Shown: positions 14,468 through 23,045, counted from the first letter of the stretch. The stretch: 27,347 nt of DNA from DASPSR01 sp035516175 (GCA_035516175.1 DATJAO010000047.1:1-27347); one strand, 5' to 3'. Notes: generated from the sequence alone by a model not told the origin. Program-made: numbers and translations.

Positions 14468-16711
14468 TCATTTCCCTGCTGCGGAATCTTTCAATCGTTC
14501 TGCCTCCTGGTGCCCTGAGTATACGGGTAGACCGCTCCCTCTGGCCAGGCGGGCCTCTTCTCGCTCAACAAGCTGAACCAATTTTGGAACATCCAAAACG
14601 AGCGCAACAGTTCCATCCCCAAGGATCGCTGCGCCCGAAATACCGACTATGTCCTTGTAAATACGTCCAAGATTCTTGATCACGGTCTGATGTTCGCCGA
14701 TGACGCGGTCCACAACAAAACCCGTGCGCTGGCCTTCCACGGATACGACAACGATCTGCTCTATGACCGGTTCATCGCTGTGTATCATGAACTGTTCCCG
14801 CAGCCGGATATACGGGATGATTTGGCCCCGGACGTGTGATATATTCCGACCGTGAGAGTCTGCCTTGTCCCTTCCGGCCAGTTCGATACATTCTTCGATC
14901 GCCGAGAGCGGGAAAATGAAATGTTCTTCACCGATCCTTGCAAGCAACCCGTCGATTATCGCGAGGGTGAGCGGCAACTTGAGAGTGATCGTCGTACCGA
15001 TACCCCTTTGACTTGCAATTTCGATTGAGCCACAAAGTGCGTCGATGGCCTTCTTCACGACATCCAGCCCTACACCCCTGCCCGAGACATTGGTCACGGT
15101 CCTGGCCGTGGAGAAATCTGGCGTCAGAACGAATGCAAACAGCTCGCTGTCAGAAAGCTCGGCGTCAGGCCCGATCATCCCCTTCTCCACTGCCTTTTTG
15201 CGGATGGCCACACCATCGAGACCGGCCCCATCGTCCCTGATCCGGATCAGTACGTGCGCGCCGGAGTGGGAAGCGGAAAGGTGTATGGTTCCGACCTTTG
15301 GCTTTCCGGCGGCTTCCCGGACATCGGGCGGCTCGATGCCGTGATCTATGCTGTTCCGGATCAGGTGAACGAGTGGATTGCTCAAACGCTCGATGATGGT
15401 CTTGTCAAGTTCCGTCTCCGCTCCATCGGTCGACAGCTGAACTACTTTCCCAAGTTCACCCGAGAGATCCCTGACGAGCCGCTTGAATTTACTGAAGGTA
15501 GTTCCGATGGGGAGCATCCGGATGTTCATGGTGTTGTCGCGAAGTTCTGCGATCAGACGTTCGACTTCCTCAGCGATAAAGATGAACTCCGTTATCCCAT
15601 GGGACAGGGCGCTCTGTCTGAGCCGTGCCTGAACGGTCACGAGTTCACCCACGAGATTTACGAGCCTGTCGAGCCGGTCTGTTGAAACACGGACGCTTGA
15701 CGTTGTCTCCGAATCGTGGCGCATTGCGCGCAAATCCCGCACATGCTGTTGCTCGACCAGAGCTGAGTGCACCTTGTCTTCGCATATCGTGCCGGTCTCT
15801 ACGAGCATTTCGCCGACTTTTTTCTGTGTCCGTAGGACCTCGAATAGGTCTTCATGGGTCAGGTCGCCACGCTCAACGAGGATCTCTCCCAACCTTTTGT
15901 ACGATGCCTCATCGTCATAATTTCCCTCGCTATCGATGACCTCTATCGTCAACTCACCATGGTCTTTCGCAACAACGAATATATCCTGTATCGCCTTTAA
16001 TCCCCGGCTGGTCGTTAAGATCGCGTCCCAGGATGGACCGCTCTCGGATTCAGCGACGTTTTTTTCAAAGGCACCCGCTTCTGTCTGCGCCACAATCCTG
16101 CAATTCCCGAGTTGCCGGAACTTGCTTATCAACTCGACGTGATCCAGCACCTGCCCGATACTGTGAGATGTCTGACGGAATCGGATACGGTAGGTGACGT
16201 TTTTCGCGGCATCCTCCGGCCCAGGTCCAACGCTATCTTGACTGCCAGACCGGCCTGACGGGAGAGAAGAGGGCCCCAGAAATGCCGAAACGGAGGGAAT
16301 GCTTTTAAAGGAGGCGACAATTTCCTGTGTTCTCAGCGCGTCGACCGCTCCCCCCTTATAGTATCTATCGAGCATCGATTTTATCTGGTCACGGACCGAG
16401 AGGGTCAGGTCGATGATCTTTTTTGTGACCAACGTTTTCCCCTTCCGCACCTGATCGAAGAAGGACTCGATTTCATGGGCGAACGTTGAGATGTCCCTCA
16501 TCTCGCATGCAGCTCCTGACCCCTTGATCGTGTGCAGGCACCGAAACACGCGGCCAATTAATTCTTCGTCACCAGGTACCTTTTCTAGCTCAAGTAACGC
16601 AGCTTCAAGCTCGGCAATAAGCTCGTACGCCTCTTCCTTGAACGTCTCCCTGAGCTTGTCAGCCATGCCGCTCATGGATTCATCGTTGATATTTTCATCA
16701 CTGTCACTCAT
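14468..16711 (-). CDS. cheA: Chemotaxis histidine kinase CheA with MshEN-like repeats
   Basis: A 747-residue CheA counted from ATG 16709-16711 (MSDSDENIND), with GGAGAA 11 bases upstream; an in-frame ATG four codons earlier is the alternative. P1 (Hpt) carries H60 in LHTIKGSGAA. The dimerisation domain (about 335-400) is followed by the ATPase: N box HLIRNSIDHGIE (449-460), G1 DDGAGLD (493-499), G2 GRGVGLDVV (544-552). The CheW-like regulatory domain occupies about 580-715. P2 is replaced by an unusual region (170-325) holding a ferredoxin-like stretch and then two LGE-x-LVE-x-G repeats (273-296 and 298-321) resembling the cyclic-di-GMP-binding MshEN motif. It is the first gene of the cluster; mcp follows after 32 bases. 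Confidence 0.95.
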   Translation of the reverse strand: MSDSDENINDESMSGMADKLRETFKEEAYELIAELEAALLELEKVPGDEELIGRVFRCLHTIKGSGAACEMRDISTFAHEIESFFDQVRKGKTLVTKKIIDLTLSVRDQIKSMLDRYYKGGAVDALRTQEIVASFKSIPSVSAFLGPSSLPSGRSGSQDSVGPGPEDAAKNVTYRIRFRQTSHSIGQVLDHVELISKFRQLGNCRIVAQTEAGAFEKNVAESESGPSWDAILTTSRGLKAIQDIFVVAKDHGELTIEVIDSEGNYDDEASYKRLGEILVERGDLTHEDLFEVLRTQKKVGEMLVETGTICEDKVHSALVEQQHVRDLRAMRHDSETTSSVRVSTDRLDRLVNLVGELVTVQARLRQSALSHGITEFIFIAEEVERLIAELRDNTMNIRMLPIGTTFSKFKRLVRDLSGELGKVVQLSTDGAETELDKTIIERLSNPLVHLIRNSIDHGIEPPDVREAAGKPKVGTIHLSASHSGAHVLIRIRDDGAGLDGVAIRKKAVEKGMIGPDAELSDSELFAFVLTPDFSTARTVTNVSGRGVGLDVVKKAIDALCGSIEIASQRGIGTTITLKLPLTLAIIDGLLARIGEEHFIFPLSAIEECIELAGRDKADSHGRNISHVRGQIIPYIRLREQFMIHSDEPVIEQIVVVSVEGQRTGFVVDRVIGEHQTVIKNLGRIYKDIVGISGAAILGDGTVALVLDVPKLVQLVEREEARLARGSGLPVYSGHQEAERLKDSAAGK

Positions 16712-17507
16712 GACGAGCATTTCTCCACATCTGTTTCCGCAGAAATCATTTGCCCTTACTGTAAGGGTTCTAGCTACCATCGGCACATTGCCCTGCATGG
16801 GAATGACAATAGTCGGCATTTCCCAGGGCTAATCCAGTGGGTTCTTAAAAATATTTTGATCCCATCCAATCAGGGCATTTTTCCTGTCCAGAAATTCACC
16901 GATGGTTTTGCGCAGTTCAATCAAAGTCCGATGCCTAGTGACTTCACTGACTTCTCCGGGAAAGAATCACTTTCGTTTCTGTGCGGGAATGCGATTCACG
17001 CCCAAAGATTCTTTTCACTGGAATCTCCCTATTTCTTCTTACACAAAATTACTGTCGTCTTAACGATGCAATTCTTACTGAAGAAATGAGCAATTTAGTA
17101 TTCTTGTCGGATATATTTTTCTAAACTAAACTACCCGTTTGGGTAGGTACCTATTATTCACAGATGATTGAACGTGACAGGACTTTTTCCTGCTGGCGAT
17201 GGAGGGATTCTCTCATGAGCGATTCGTTCACTTGACAGGAGATATCAAATTGCCGTTTTTCTTCCTTGACCCAGATTGGTATTCCTTTTTCTCTTATCCT
17301 TCCAGAAAAAAGGTCGGCACCGCGGAGAAATGACAAAATAGTGAGGAATCGAGGCAATGGGACTGATGTTGATGGCTGAAAAAAGTGTGGGAGACAATAG
17401 TATTTACGCTTAAAAGGGCGGACTTTATCGCTCAAAAGGATATTTTGAAAAAAGGGGTACGACAGGGGATAAGGAAACGTACGATAGCAGAGTCGAATCG
17501 AAGCTAA
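16712..17507. other. Intergenic region upstream of cheA
   Basis: About 800 bases with no convincing gene. On the minus strand 16829-16966 is open and reads TLIELRKTIGEFLDRKNALI then GWDQNIFKNPLD before TAG, which is protein-like but lacks a good start codon; it may be a remnant. A CTACCC-N4-GGGTAG palindrome lies at 17131-17146. The open frame on the minus strand from 17552 to 17154 has no recognisable content and no ribosome site, so I do not call it. The cheA promoter should lie here, but no consensus boxes stand out. Confidence 0.5.
17131..17146. promoter_or_regulatory. CTACCC-N4-GGGTAG palindrome, copy A
   Basis: Perfect six-base arms (17131-17136 and 17141-17146) around GTTT. The same arms occur at 23028-23043 with ATAC in the centre. 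TACCC half-sites are of the general kind bound by NarL/FixJ-type regulators. On the minus strand it is about 420 bases upstream of the cheA start. Candidate operator only. Confidence 0.45.
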
Positions 17508-17547
17508 AAGAACCGGCCTTCTCCATTTTCTCAGAGGGCCGGTTCTT
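17501..17547 (-). terminator. Rho-independent terminator after the sulfotransferase gene
   Basis: Arms 17508-17518 and 17537-17547 pair perfectly over 11 bases (AAGAACCGGCC / GGCCGGTTCTT) with an 18-base loop. Read on the minus strand the stem ends in TTCTTTTAGCTT, a T-rich tail. It begins about 20 bases after the sulfotransferase stop and marks the end of the sulfonation operon. Confidence 0.75.
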
Positions 17548-17566
17548 GGCACAGACCTTGTAACAG

Positions 17567-18700
17567 TTAAACCCCGCTCTCTTGCCGGGCCGCAGAAACC
17601 GACATGGACTGCGCAAGGCCGTGCGAGTCCAGGCTTTTTTCCATATTCTCTCTCTCTAGCCGCTCCTTTATCATCCAGAGGTAGTCTGCTCGGAATTTTC
17701 GCAGCACGTAGTCCTGATAATCCCTATTTTTCAAGTTTTCCCATGCCGCTGTTCTTCTCGCTCCGCTCCGCATCTTTGCCACGGTGATCGCATCCTGGCT
17801 TATTTTTGCTTTGCCCCGTGACATCCGCTCATAGCCGTAGTAATCCATGTACTCCCCGGTCAGGGTCTCAATGATCTCGATCTCCTCGGATGTAAGCGAC
17901 TTCCTAAACTTGTCTATATTCGCCGGAATGGGCTCTTTGGCATTGGATTCCCACAGAGCGGACATGCGGGAAATCTTGCGTGCCTCGAGCGAGTGTGAGA
18001 CGTCCAGCATGGCAGGTACGAATTGGATGCCGAAGAAATTGCAGATCTTGCGGAGCACAGCCTCCTGATTCGCGACAAAGTCCTCAAAGCGGATGGTCAG
18101 CACCCGGTCCGGATATTGTGCTGCCAGCCCTCTGCCTGCTTCATAGGCCTTGATCCAGGTCATGGCATTGAGGAAGGTGTCGAAATCGTGGATGATAGCC
18201 TGGTTCATGCTGCTGATCTGGGCGCGGGGATCGCGCACCACGTTCAAGAACAGCATATCGTTGAACAGCGACATGAGCTCTGCGGCATAGTGCACATTGT
18301 CCAAGGATTTATCCATGACCACCTTTGCCCCGCGTTTCGCCCCAGCTCGGAACAGCAGTTCCCAAACTATCCGGTGCAAGTTCCGGGGTTCATCCTTGGT
18401 GGCCATGAAGATTTCAACGGGATCAAAGACCACATCCGGCCATTTCACCATGCTGGCGGCTTGCAGTCCGATTACATCCACGACCATCTGGAAGTATACA
18501 CTGTCGTCATGTAGCGATCCATACATGTCCACGAGGGGCATGAAGTCCACGATATGCAGAGGGTAGGGCGCGTAAAAATCCGGATTAAAGTTCAGCCGTA
18601 GGCGCAGCGCATGGCTGCCGCAGCGCCGAAGGGGTATCATTAATACCGGCTTGGGCCTTGTGCCGGAAGTTCCAGAATGCACTGCACTCAGTTCTGTCAT
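17567..18700 (-). CDS. PAPS-dependent sulfotransferase
   Basis: A 377-residue sulfotransferase-family protein that would move the sulfuryl group from PAPS to an acceptor. The 5'-phosphosulfate-binding loop is PLRRCGSHALRLRL (23-36), a variant of the common RSGST form. The 3'-phosphate site is VVRDPRAQISSM (154-165). KVVMDKS (127-132) and the later IRFEDFVANQEAVLRKICNF segment also fit the family. The C-terminal 70 residues (HTVAKMRSG-type basic helix to DYLWMIKERLEREN) are extra and helical. No signal peptide or membrane segment, so cytoplasmic. It is the last gene of the cysQ/sat-cysC/chrA unit, ATG preceded by GGAGA, and is followed by a terminator. The acceptor cannot be read from the sequence: sugar, lipid or peptide are all possible. 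Confidence 0.85.
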   Translation of the reverse strand: MTELSAVHSGTSGTRPKPVLMIPLRRCGSHALRLRLNFNPDFYAPYPLHIVDFMPLVDMYGSLHDDSVYFQMVVDVIGLQAASMVKWPDVVFDPVEIFMATKDEPRNLHRIVWELLFRAGAKRGAKVVMDKSLDNVHYAAELMSLFNDMLFLNVVRDPRAQISSMNQAIIHDFDTFLNAMTWIKAYEAGRGLAAQYPDRVLTIRFEDFVANQEAVLRKICNFFGIQFVPAMLDVSHSLEARKISRMSALWESNAKEPIPANIDKFRKSLTSEEIEIIETLTGEYMDYYGYERMSRGKAKISQDAITVAKMRSGARRTAAWENLKNRDYQDYVLRKFRADYLWMIKERLERENMEKSLDSHGLAQSMSVSAARQESGV

Positions 18701-18882
18701 TGTTCATTCTCCTTTCTGCCTGATAGATGTCTTTCCCGGAACCTGCGAAGATCGGTGGCCGCGTTACTGCTGGTCTTTCTATGAGCCATTTGCGAGAACA
18801 CGAGGCTTAGACATCTTTGAATGGTCATGAGAAAATGGCCTTTCTCCTTTGAACCGCATGGATACCCTTTCTCTTTATCGTC

Positions 18883-20130
18883 TCAGTATAGCAGCAATCC
18901 CGCGATGCCCGAAGCGGGGATGATCCAGACGACCTCGACCTTGAAACGAAGCTGGGCGGCCAGCGCAGCAACAAAGATGACAAGCGACGCCCAGTTGTGC
19001 TCCGATGTACGACCGACGACGACGGCTGCCAAGGCAATCATGCCAATGACCGTGGGCCGGATGCCTCGCATGCAAGCCTTGATCGTCTCTGATTTCTTGA
19101 TGCGTTCAAAGAAACCAGTGCAGATAAGCATCAGGATCGCCGGCGGAGTGAAGATGCCGGCTGTTGCGGCAGCAGCCCCTGAGACCCCCGCCACCTTGTA
19201 GCCAATGAAGGCAGCAGTGATAAGGATGGGGCCCGGCATTACCTGGCTGAGGGCAATGCCATCAATGAACTCTTGGCGTGTGACCCATCCATACGCGTTG
19301 ACCACGGACTGCTGGATAATAGGTATGATCACGTACCCGCCGCCGAAAAGCAGGAGGCTCATGCCTGCAAAGGTTATGAAAAGCTTGACAGCTGCCGTCA
19401 TGCTCAGGCCCAACAGCGGTGCGGTACCAGCACATATCGCTGGAAGCGTTTTCACTGTGTGGATGGAACGCCGGGTATAGCTGTCGTTCTGACAACTATC
19501 CACGCTGTCCTCCCTGACTATCGTCGGGCTTTCCGGAAGAGATGCTGACGAAGCGGGAGGGCGGAACAGGAGCCATCCGGCAATCCCTCCACCGGTTAGA
19601 ATGACCGCCGTAATAAAGAAGCCCCCGACCCCGAGCAGAAGGAGAAACGCCACCAGTGCAATGGCAGCTTCGGCACCACCCCGGACAGTCCTGGCGCCCA
19701 TGTTCCAGGCAGTTGCCACGATGATGGCGGTGATCGCGGGTAGGAGACCCTTGAAGAGATTGCCTACAAACGGCATTTGGCCATAGTTGAAATAGGCATA
19801 GCTCAAGGTAACCATCAGCAAAAACGACGGGAGGATCACGCCGAGGACGCTTGCAAGTGCGCCGCTCCAGCCTCGCACCCGGTAGCCCACGAAGGCTACC
19901 ACATTAACCGCGACCGGTCCGGGCAGGATGGTGGCAAGAGAAATGCCGTCAAGCATGTCCTCCTGACTGAGCCACTTCCTCCGTTCCACGGCGTAGTTCT
20001 GTACAACGGAAATGAGCGCCATGAAACCGCCTCCGAATGCCGTGCTCCCGATCTTCAGGAATGTCAGGAACAGTTCCCCCACGGTTGTTCGCAACCCGGC
20101 GGATGCTGTGTTCACCGCTGACGTCTTCAT
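18883..20130 (-). CDS. chrA: ChrA-family (CHR) oxyanion transporter
   Basis: The start is ATG 20128-20130 (MKTSAVNTAS), with AAGGAG overlapping the stop of the upstream sat-cysC gene, giving 415 residues. Two homologous halves are clear: ELFLTFLKIGSTAFGGGFMA with GPVAVNVVAFVGYRVRG in the first, and LFITFAGMSLLLFGGGYVII with GPILITAAFIGYKVAG in the second. Each has about five or six membrane segments, so this is a full-length two-domain CHR protein of the inner membrane. Characterised members expel chromate, a sulfate analogue. Here it is placed between sulfate activation and a sulfotransferase, ten bases after sat-cysC, so moving sulfate or a related oxyanion is an attractive alternative. The symbol reflects family, not proven substrate. 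Confidence 0.9.
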   Translation of the reverse strand: MKTSAVNTASAGLRTTVGELFLTFLKIGSTAFGGGFMALISVVQNYAVERRKWLSQEDMLDGISLATILPGPVAVNVVAFVGYRVRGWSGALASVLGVILPSFLLMVTLSYAYFNYGQMPFVGNLFKGLLPAITAIIVATAWNMGARTVRGGAEAAIALVAFLLLLGVGGFFITAVILTGGGIAGWLLFRPPASSASLPESPTIVREDSVDSCQNDSYTRRSIHTVKTLPAICAGTAPLLGLSMTAAVKLFITFAGMSLLLFGGGYVIIPIIQQSVVNAYGWVTRQEFIDGIALSQVMPGPILITAAFIGYKVAGVSGAAAATAGIFTPPAILMLICTGFFERIKKSETIKACMRGIRPTVIGMIALAAVVVGRTSEHNWASLVIFVAALAAQLRFKVEVVWIIPASGIAGLLLY

Positions 20131-20140
20131 GACCCTCTCC

Positions 20141-21940
20141 TTATGCGCATGGTGAATTGGTAACTTGCAGGGGCAGGAGGCTCTGATGCTTCGCCATGCT
20201 GTCTGCATGTTCCTTCGGAATGAATCCCCGTTTTTCCAGGAATCCCATGATCGTGCGGGCACTTGCTTCGGGGGAATGCCCTGTTGTGTCGATGCGGATC
20301 TCTGGAGAAGCAGGTGGTTCATAGGCATCGTCGACACCCGTGAACTGCTTGAGCGTGCCCCTTCGGGCCTGGCTGTACATCCCTTTCACATCTCGTGATT
20401 CGCATACGGTCACTGGAGTGTCGACGAAGATCTCGATAAACTGTCCCTTCCCCATCATGGTACGGACCTGGTCACGGGCAGCGGCGTACGGGCTTATGAG
20501 CGCACAGATCACCACCCCGTTGTGCCGGACTATCTCTGACGCTACATAGCCGACCCGCAGGATGTTCGTCAGGCGGTCTTCCTTGCTGAAACTGAGCCCC
20601 TTGGTCAGGTGCGTTCGGACTACATCCCCGTCAAGCAGCGTAACCTTCTTGCCTCGCGTCATGAGCATCGGTGCGAGAAAATCGGCTATGGTCGATTTTC
20701 CGGAGCTCGGAAGACCCGTAAGCCAGAGGCAGAACCCCTGGCGCGTTGTCGGAGGATAAGCTTCCTGGATGATTTTTGCTATTTCCGAATAGGTGAACCA
20801 CTCAGGAAGCGGCTTCCCGTGCGCGACGGACTCCTCGATGATCTGCTCCGCCATGACGCGAATATATTTCTGTTCGCCGACGACCGCATGCTCCGGGATT
20901 GCGTATCGATTTCCCTCCGGCAGGTAGACCATCTCTCGCAGGGGGACCATGCGGACATCGATGTCCTCCTCAAACTTCCTAAACTGCTTCCGGACATCGG
21001 AAGGGCATTCGTGAAAAGCTTTGCCGTACGTGTCAGGAATCATGCAGTGCGGATCACGTCCAATGATGAGGTGGTTCACGCCGAAGTTCCGGTTGATGAT
21101 CGCGTGCCATAGACCAGCGCGGGGCCCCGCTATGCGTGCGGCGAGAGGCATCACGTTGAGAAGCGTCTGCGAAGGGTCGAAGTGGCCCTCGATGAGGGCT
21201 TTGTAGCAACGGATGCGGATGTAATGTTCTTCGACGTCGTGTAACGTCGTGCCCGCTGCGGGATGGATCAGGAGCGAGCCGTGGCTCTCCTCGGCGACAG
21301 CCTTGGTGAGGGCTTCGTGGGCCCTGTGCATGAGAAGCCTTGGCTGATATCCTACAACGTTTTTTCGTCCCATACGGGCGAGAATGCTCCTCACCTCGGC
21401 GGGCGTCCTGCGGAGCGTGGGGAAGTCCCCATGTCGAGGGAGATTGACGACGGTCATCGGTCCAGATATGCAATATTTGCCCCAGGTATGCATTTCTGAA
21501 ACGAGAGGATGGCGGGAATCGGTCGTCCCGATGACCCGGCTGGCCTCTTCGGTCAAATCCCATGTGTAGACTTCGTCGACACGCATAACTGCGAGGACCT
21601 CATTCGTCGGGCTCCGCAGACAGATCTCGCGTACAGTCTCGATATTCAACAGCGAGCCTACGGTGAGCGTGACGGGCATCGGAAAAATCGTTCCGTCTGC
21701 AAGGCGCAGGGACCCGAGGACGCTCCTATAGTCCCGCTCGCCCATAAACCGGTCGAGGGGGGAAAAGGCACCGACTGCGAGGAGTTCAAGGTCGCAGACC
21801 GACCGCAGGGAAATCTGGATGGACGGCAGGTGCTTCGCCCTATCGAGCACATCGAGGCGAGATGAACCCTCAGCGAGGAGATTTACAAGCTTTCCCCCAT
21901 AGGGGGGGATCAAGATTGCCGGGCTTCCAGTGAGGTCCAT
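20141..21940 (-). CDS. Bifunctional sulfate adenylyltransferase/APS kinase
   Basis: A 599-residue fusion making PAPS from sulfate and two ATP. The ATP sulfurylase part (about 1-390) has the metal/ATP signature as Q199-P-R-L-L-M-H205-R-A-H208 and GRDPHC (294-299). The APS kinase part (about 400-580) has P-loop GLPSSGKST (409-417), LDGDVVRTHL (436-445), ISPYAAARDQVR (482-493) and DVKGMYSQARRG (517-528). The sulfurylase signature normally reads Q-x-R-N-P-x-H-x-x-H; here N-P is L-L, while Q, R and both H remain. Order sulfurylase-kinase matches Aquifex-type and fungal fusions. The start ATG lies inside the cysQ end (31-base overlap), behind AGGAGCAAGG; chrA follows after ten bases. It supplies the sulfotransferase in the same operon. 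Confidence 0.93.
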   Translation of the reverse strand: MDLTGSPAILIPPYGGKLVNLLAEGSSRLDVLDRAKHLPSIQISLRSVCDLELLAVGAFSPLDRFMGERDYRSVLGSLRLADGTIFPMPVTLTVGSLLNIETVREICLRSPTNEVLAVMRVDEVYTWDLTEEASRVIGTTDSRHPLVSEMHTWGKYCISGPMTVVNLPRHGDFPTLRRTPAEVRSILARMGRKNVVGYQPRLLMHRAHEALTKAVAEESHGSLLIHPAAGTTLHDVEEHYIRIRCYKALIEGHFDPSQTLLNVMPLAARIAGPRAGLWHAIINRNFGVNHLIIGRDPHCMIPDTYGKAFHECPSDVRKQFRKFEEDIDVRMVPLREMVYLPEGNRYAIPEHAVVGEQKYIRVMAEQIIEESVAHGKPLPEWFTYSEIAKIIQEAYPPTTRQGFCLWLTGLPSSGKSTIADFLAPMLMTRGKKVTLLDGDVVRTHLTKGLSFSKEDRLTNILRVGYVASEIVRHNGVVICALISPYAAARDQVRTMMGKGQFIEIFVDTPVTVCESRDVKGMYSQARRGTLKQFTGVDDAYEPPASPEIRIDTTGHSPEASARTIMGFLEKRGFIPKEHADSMAKHQSLLPLQVTNSPCA

Positions 21941-22719
21941 ATGTCCTTGCTCCTATATGCAATAAAGTGAGGGTTCACGAGGTTTTCTTTAGCATAGTAG
22001 AGCGGCCCACCCGTTTCAGCATTGATGATGGTGCCGCCTGCTTCTTCCACAATGACCTGTCCAGCCGCTGTGTCCCACTCCATAGTATGACCATGCCGGG
22101 GATAGACGTCTGCGGCGCCTTCGGCGATGAGACAAAACTTGAGAGCGCTGCCCGCGCTGACGAGCGTAACCTCTTCGAAACGCTTTTGGATCAAACCGAC
22201 ATAGGCTTCAAAGGCCGACGTCGTATGGGACCTGCTGCCAACGACCACAAAGTGGTTCCGTGCCGATTTGGACGGCAGGCGCTTGATCGTTCCCTGTTCG
22301 ACCTTGAAGGCTCCATCGCCTTGCGATGCGTAGTACAGGACGTCTTTTACCGGCACGTATATGATCCCGAGCACCGAGCGTCCCCGATGGACGAGAGCGA
22401 CATTGATCGTGAATTCCCCGTTCCCTTTTATGAACTCCTTCGTCCCGTCCAGCGGATCAATGAGCCAGAAGGTCTCCCAGGTGCGGCGCACTTCGTAGGG
22501 AACGCTTTCCCCCTCCTCGCTCAGGATCGGGAACGGGTACTGCTTCTTCAGGAACGCAGACAGGATATGGGCAGAACGCCGGTCCGCAAGCGTCACAGGG
22601 CTTTCATCGCTTTTTTGCTCTACAGAAAAATCGGAGCGATACACATCCATGATGGCGCTTCCTGCAGACCGCAGGACCGCTCTCATGCGGTCATTTAGTA
22701 TGGTATCTGTCGATAGCAT
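21910..22719 (-). CDS. cysQ: 3'(2'),5'-bisphosphate nucleotidase CysQ
   Basis: The start ATG at 22717-22719 (MLSTDTILND) gives 269 residues; the open frame continues upstream without a family match. Only a distant AAGGA is seen as ribosome site, so the start is less certain. The inositol-phosphatase-type metal sites are SEEG (67-70), IDPLDGT (87-93) and the later MEWDTAAGQVIVEEAGG motif. CysQ hydrolyses PAP, the by-product of sulfotransferase and PAPS-reductase reactions, to AMP, preventing product inhibition. It is the first recognised gene of the sulfonation operon and overlaps sat-cysC. Length and motifs are normal. Confidence 0.92.
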   Translation of the reverse strand: MLSTDTILNDRMRAVLRSAGSAIMDVYRSDFSVEQKSDESPVTLADRRSAHILSAFLKKQYPFPILSEEGESVPYEVRRTWETFWLIDPLDGTKEFIKGNGEFTINVALVHRGRSVLGIIYVPVKDVLYYASQGDGAFKVEQGTIKRLPSKSARNHFVVVGSRSHTTSAFEAYVGLIQKRFEEVTLVSAGSALKFCLIAEGAADVYPRHGHTMEWDTAAGQVIVEEAGGTIINAETGGPLYYAKENLVNPHFIAYRSKDIWTSLEARQS

Positions 22720-22899
22720 GACTTGCGGAGGATTCCTTTCGTTCGGATCAGCGAGCCGCAATAGCGTCAAAGGTGACTCGATAAAAACACTGGACCAAAC
22801 GCAGAGCCTGTGAACGGCTCCTCGCTGATGGTTGTCAGTTTTTCGTAGTCTGCGAATGAGGTCCTGTTCTTCTGCCCCTGGAAAAAGCATCTCGCACGT

Positions 22900-22950
22900 T
22901 CAGGCATCCATTTTCGTCCACCTCATTGATGCCCGCGCCCAGTAATTCAT
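22900..22950 (-). CDS. Possible 16-residue leader peptide upstream of cysQ
   Basis: An ATG at 22948-22950 lies seven bases after a strong TAGGAG ribosome site and opens MNYWARASMRWTKMDA, stopping at TGA 22900-22902. The ribosome site is better than that of cysQ itself, which starts 180 bases later. Such short frames can act as leader peptides or may be remnants. No attenuator-like run of one amino acid is seen (two Trp, two Arg, two Ala pairs only). No homology known; low confidence. Confidence 0.3.
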   Translation of the reverse strand: MNYWARASMRWTKMDA

Positions 22951-22998
22951 GCCTTTCTCCTAAGGGTCGCTTACCATGACACGGTCGATGCAGACATA

Positions 22999-23045
22999 AG
23001 GATACAGCTTTTCGTCAGTGAATGTAACTACCCATACGGGTAGTT
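22999..23045 (-). promoter_or_regulatory. Candidate activator site and promoter of the cysQ operon
   Basis: A palindrome AACTACCC-N4-GGGTAGTT (23026-23045) shares its 16-base core with 17131-17146. On the minus strand a -10-like TATCCT (22999-23004) follows without a recognisable -35 box. If transcription starts near 22992, the palindrome centre is at about -43, a usual place for an activator that replaces the -35 contact. The adjacent LuxR-type regulator is the natural candidate protein. Inference from spacing and location. Confidence 0.45.

Noticed and set aside
16829..16966. Protein-like minus-strand segment TLIELRKTIGEFLDRKNALI
   Set aside because: No ATG, GTG or TTG with a ribosome site at its beginning, and no family recognised. 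Noted under the intergenic region, not called as a gene.
17154..17552. 132-residue open frame on the minus strand
   Set aside because: No ribosome site and no recognisable content; it overlaps the sulfotransferase terminator at its start and reads through AT-rich DNA. Judged spurious.
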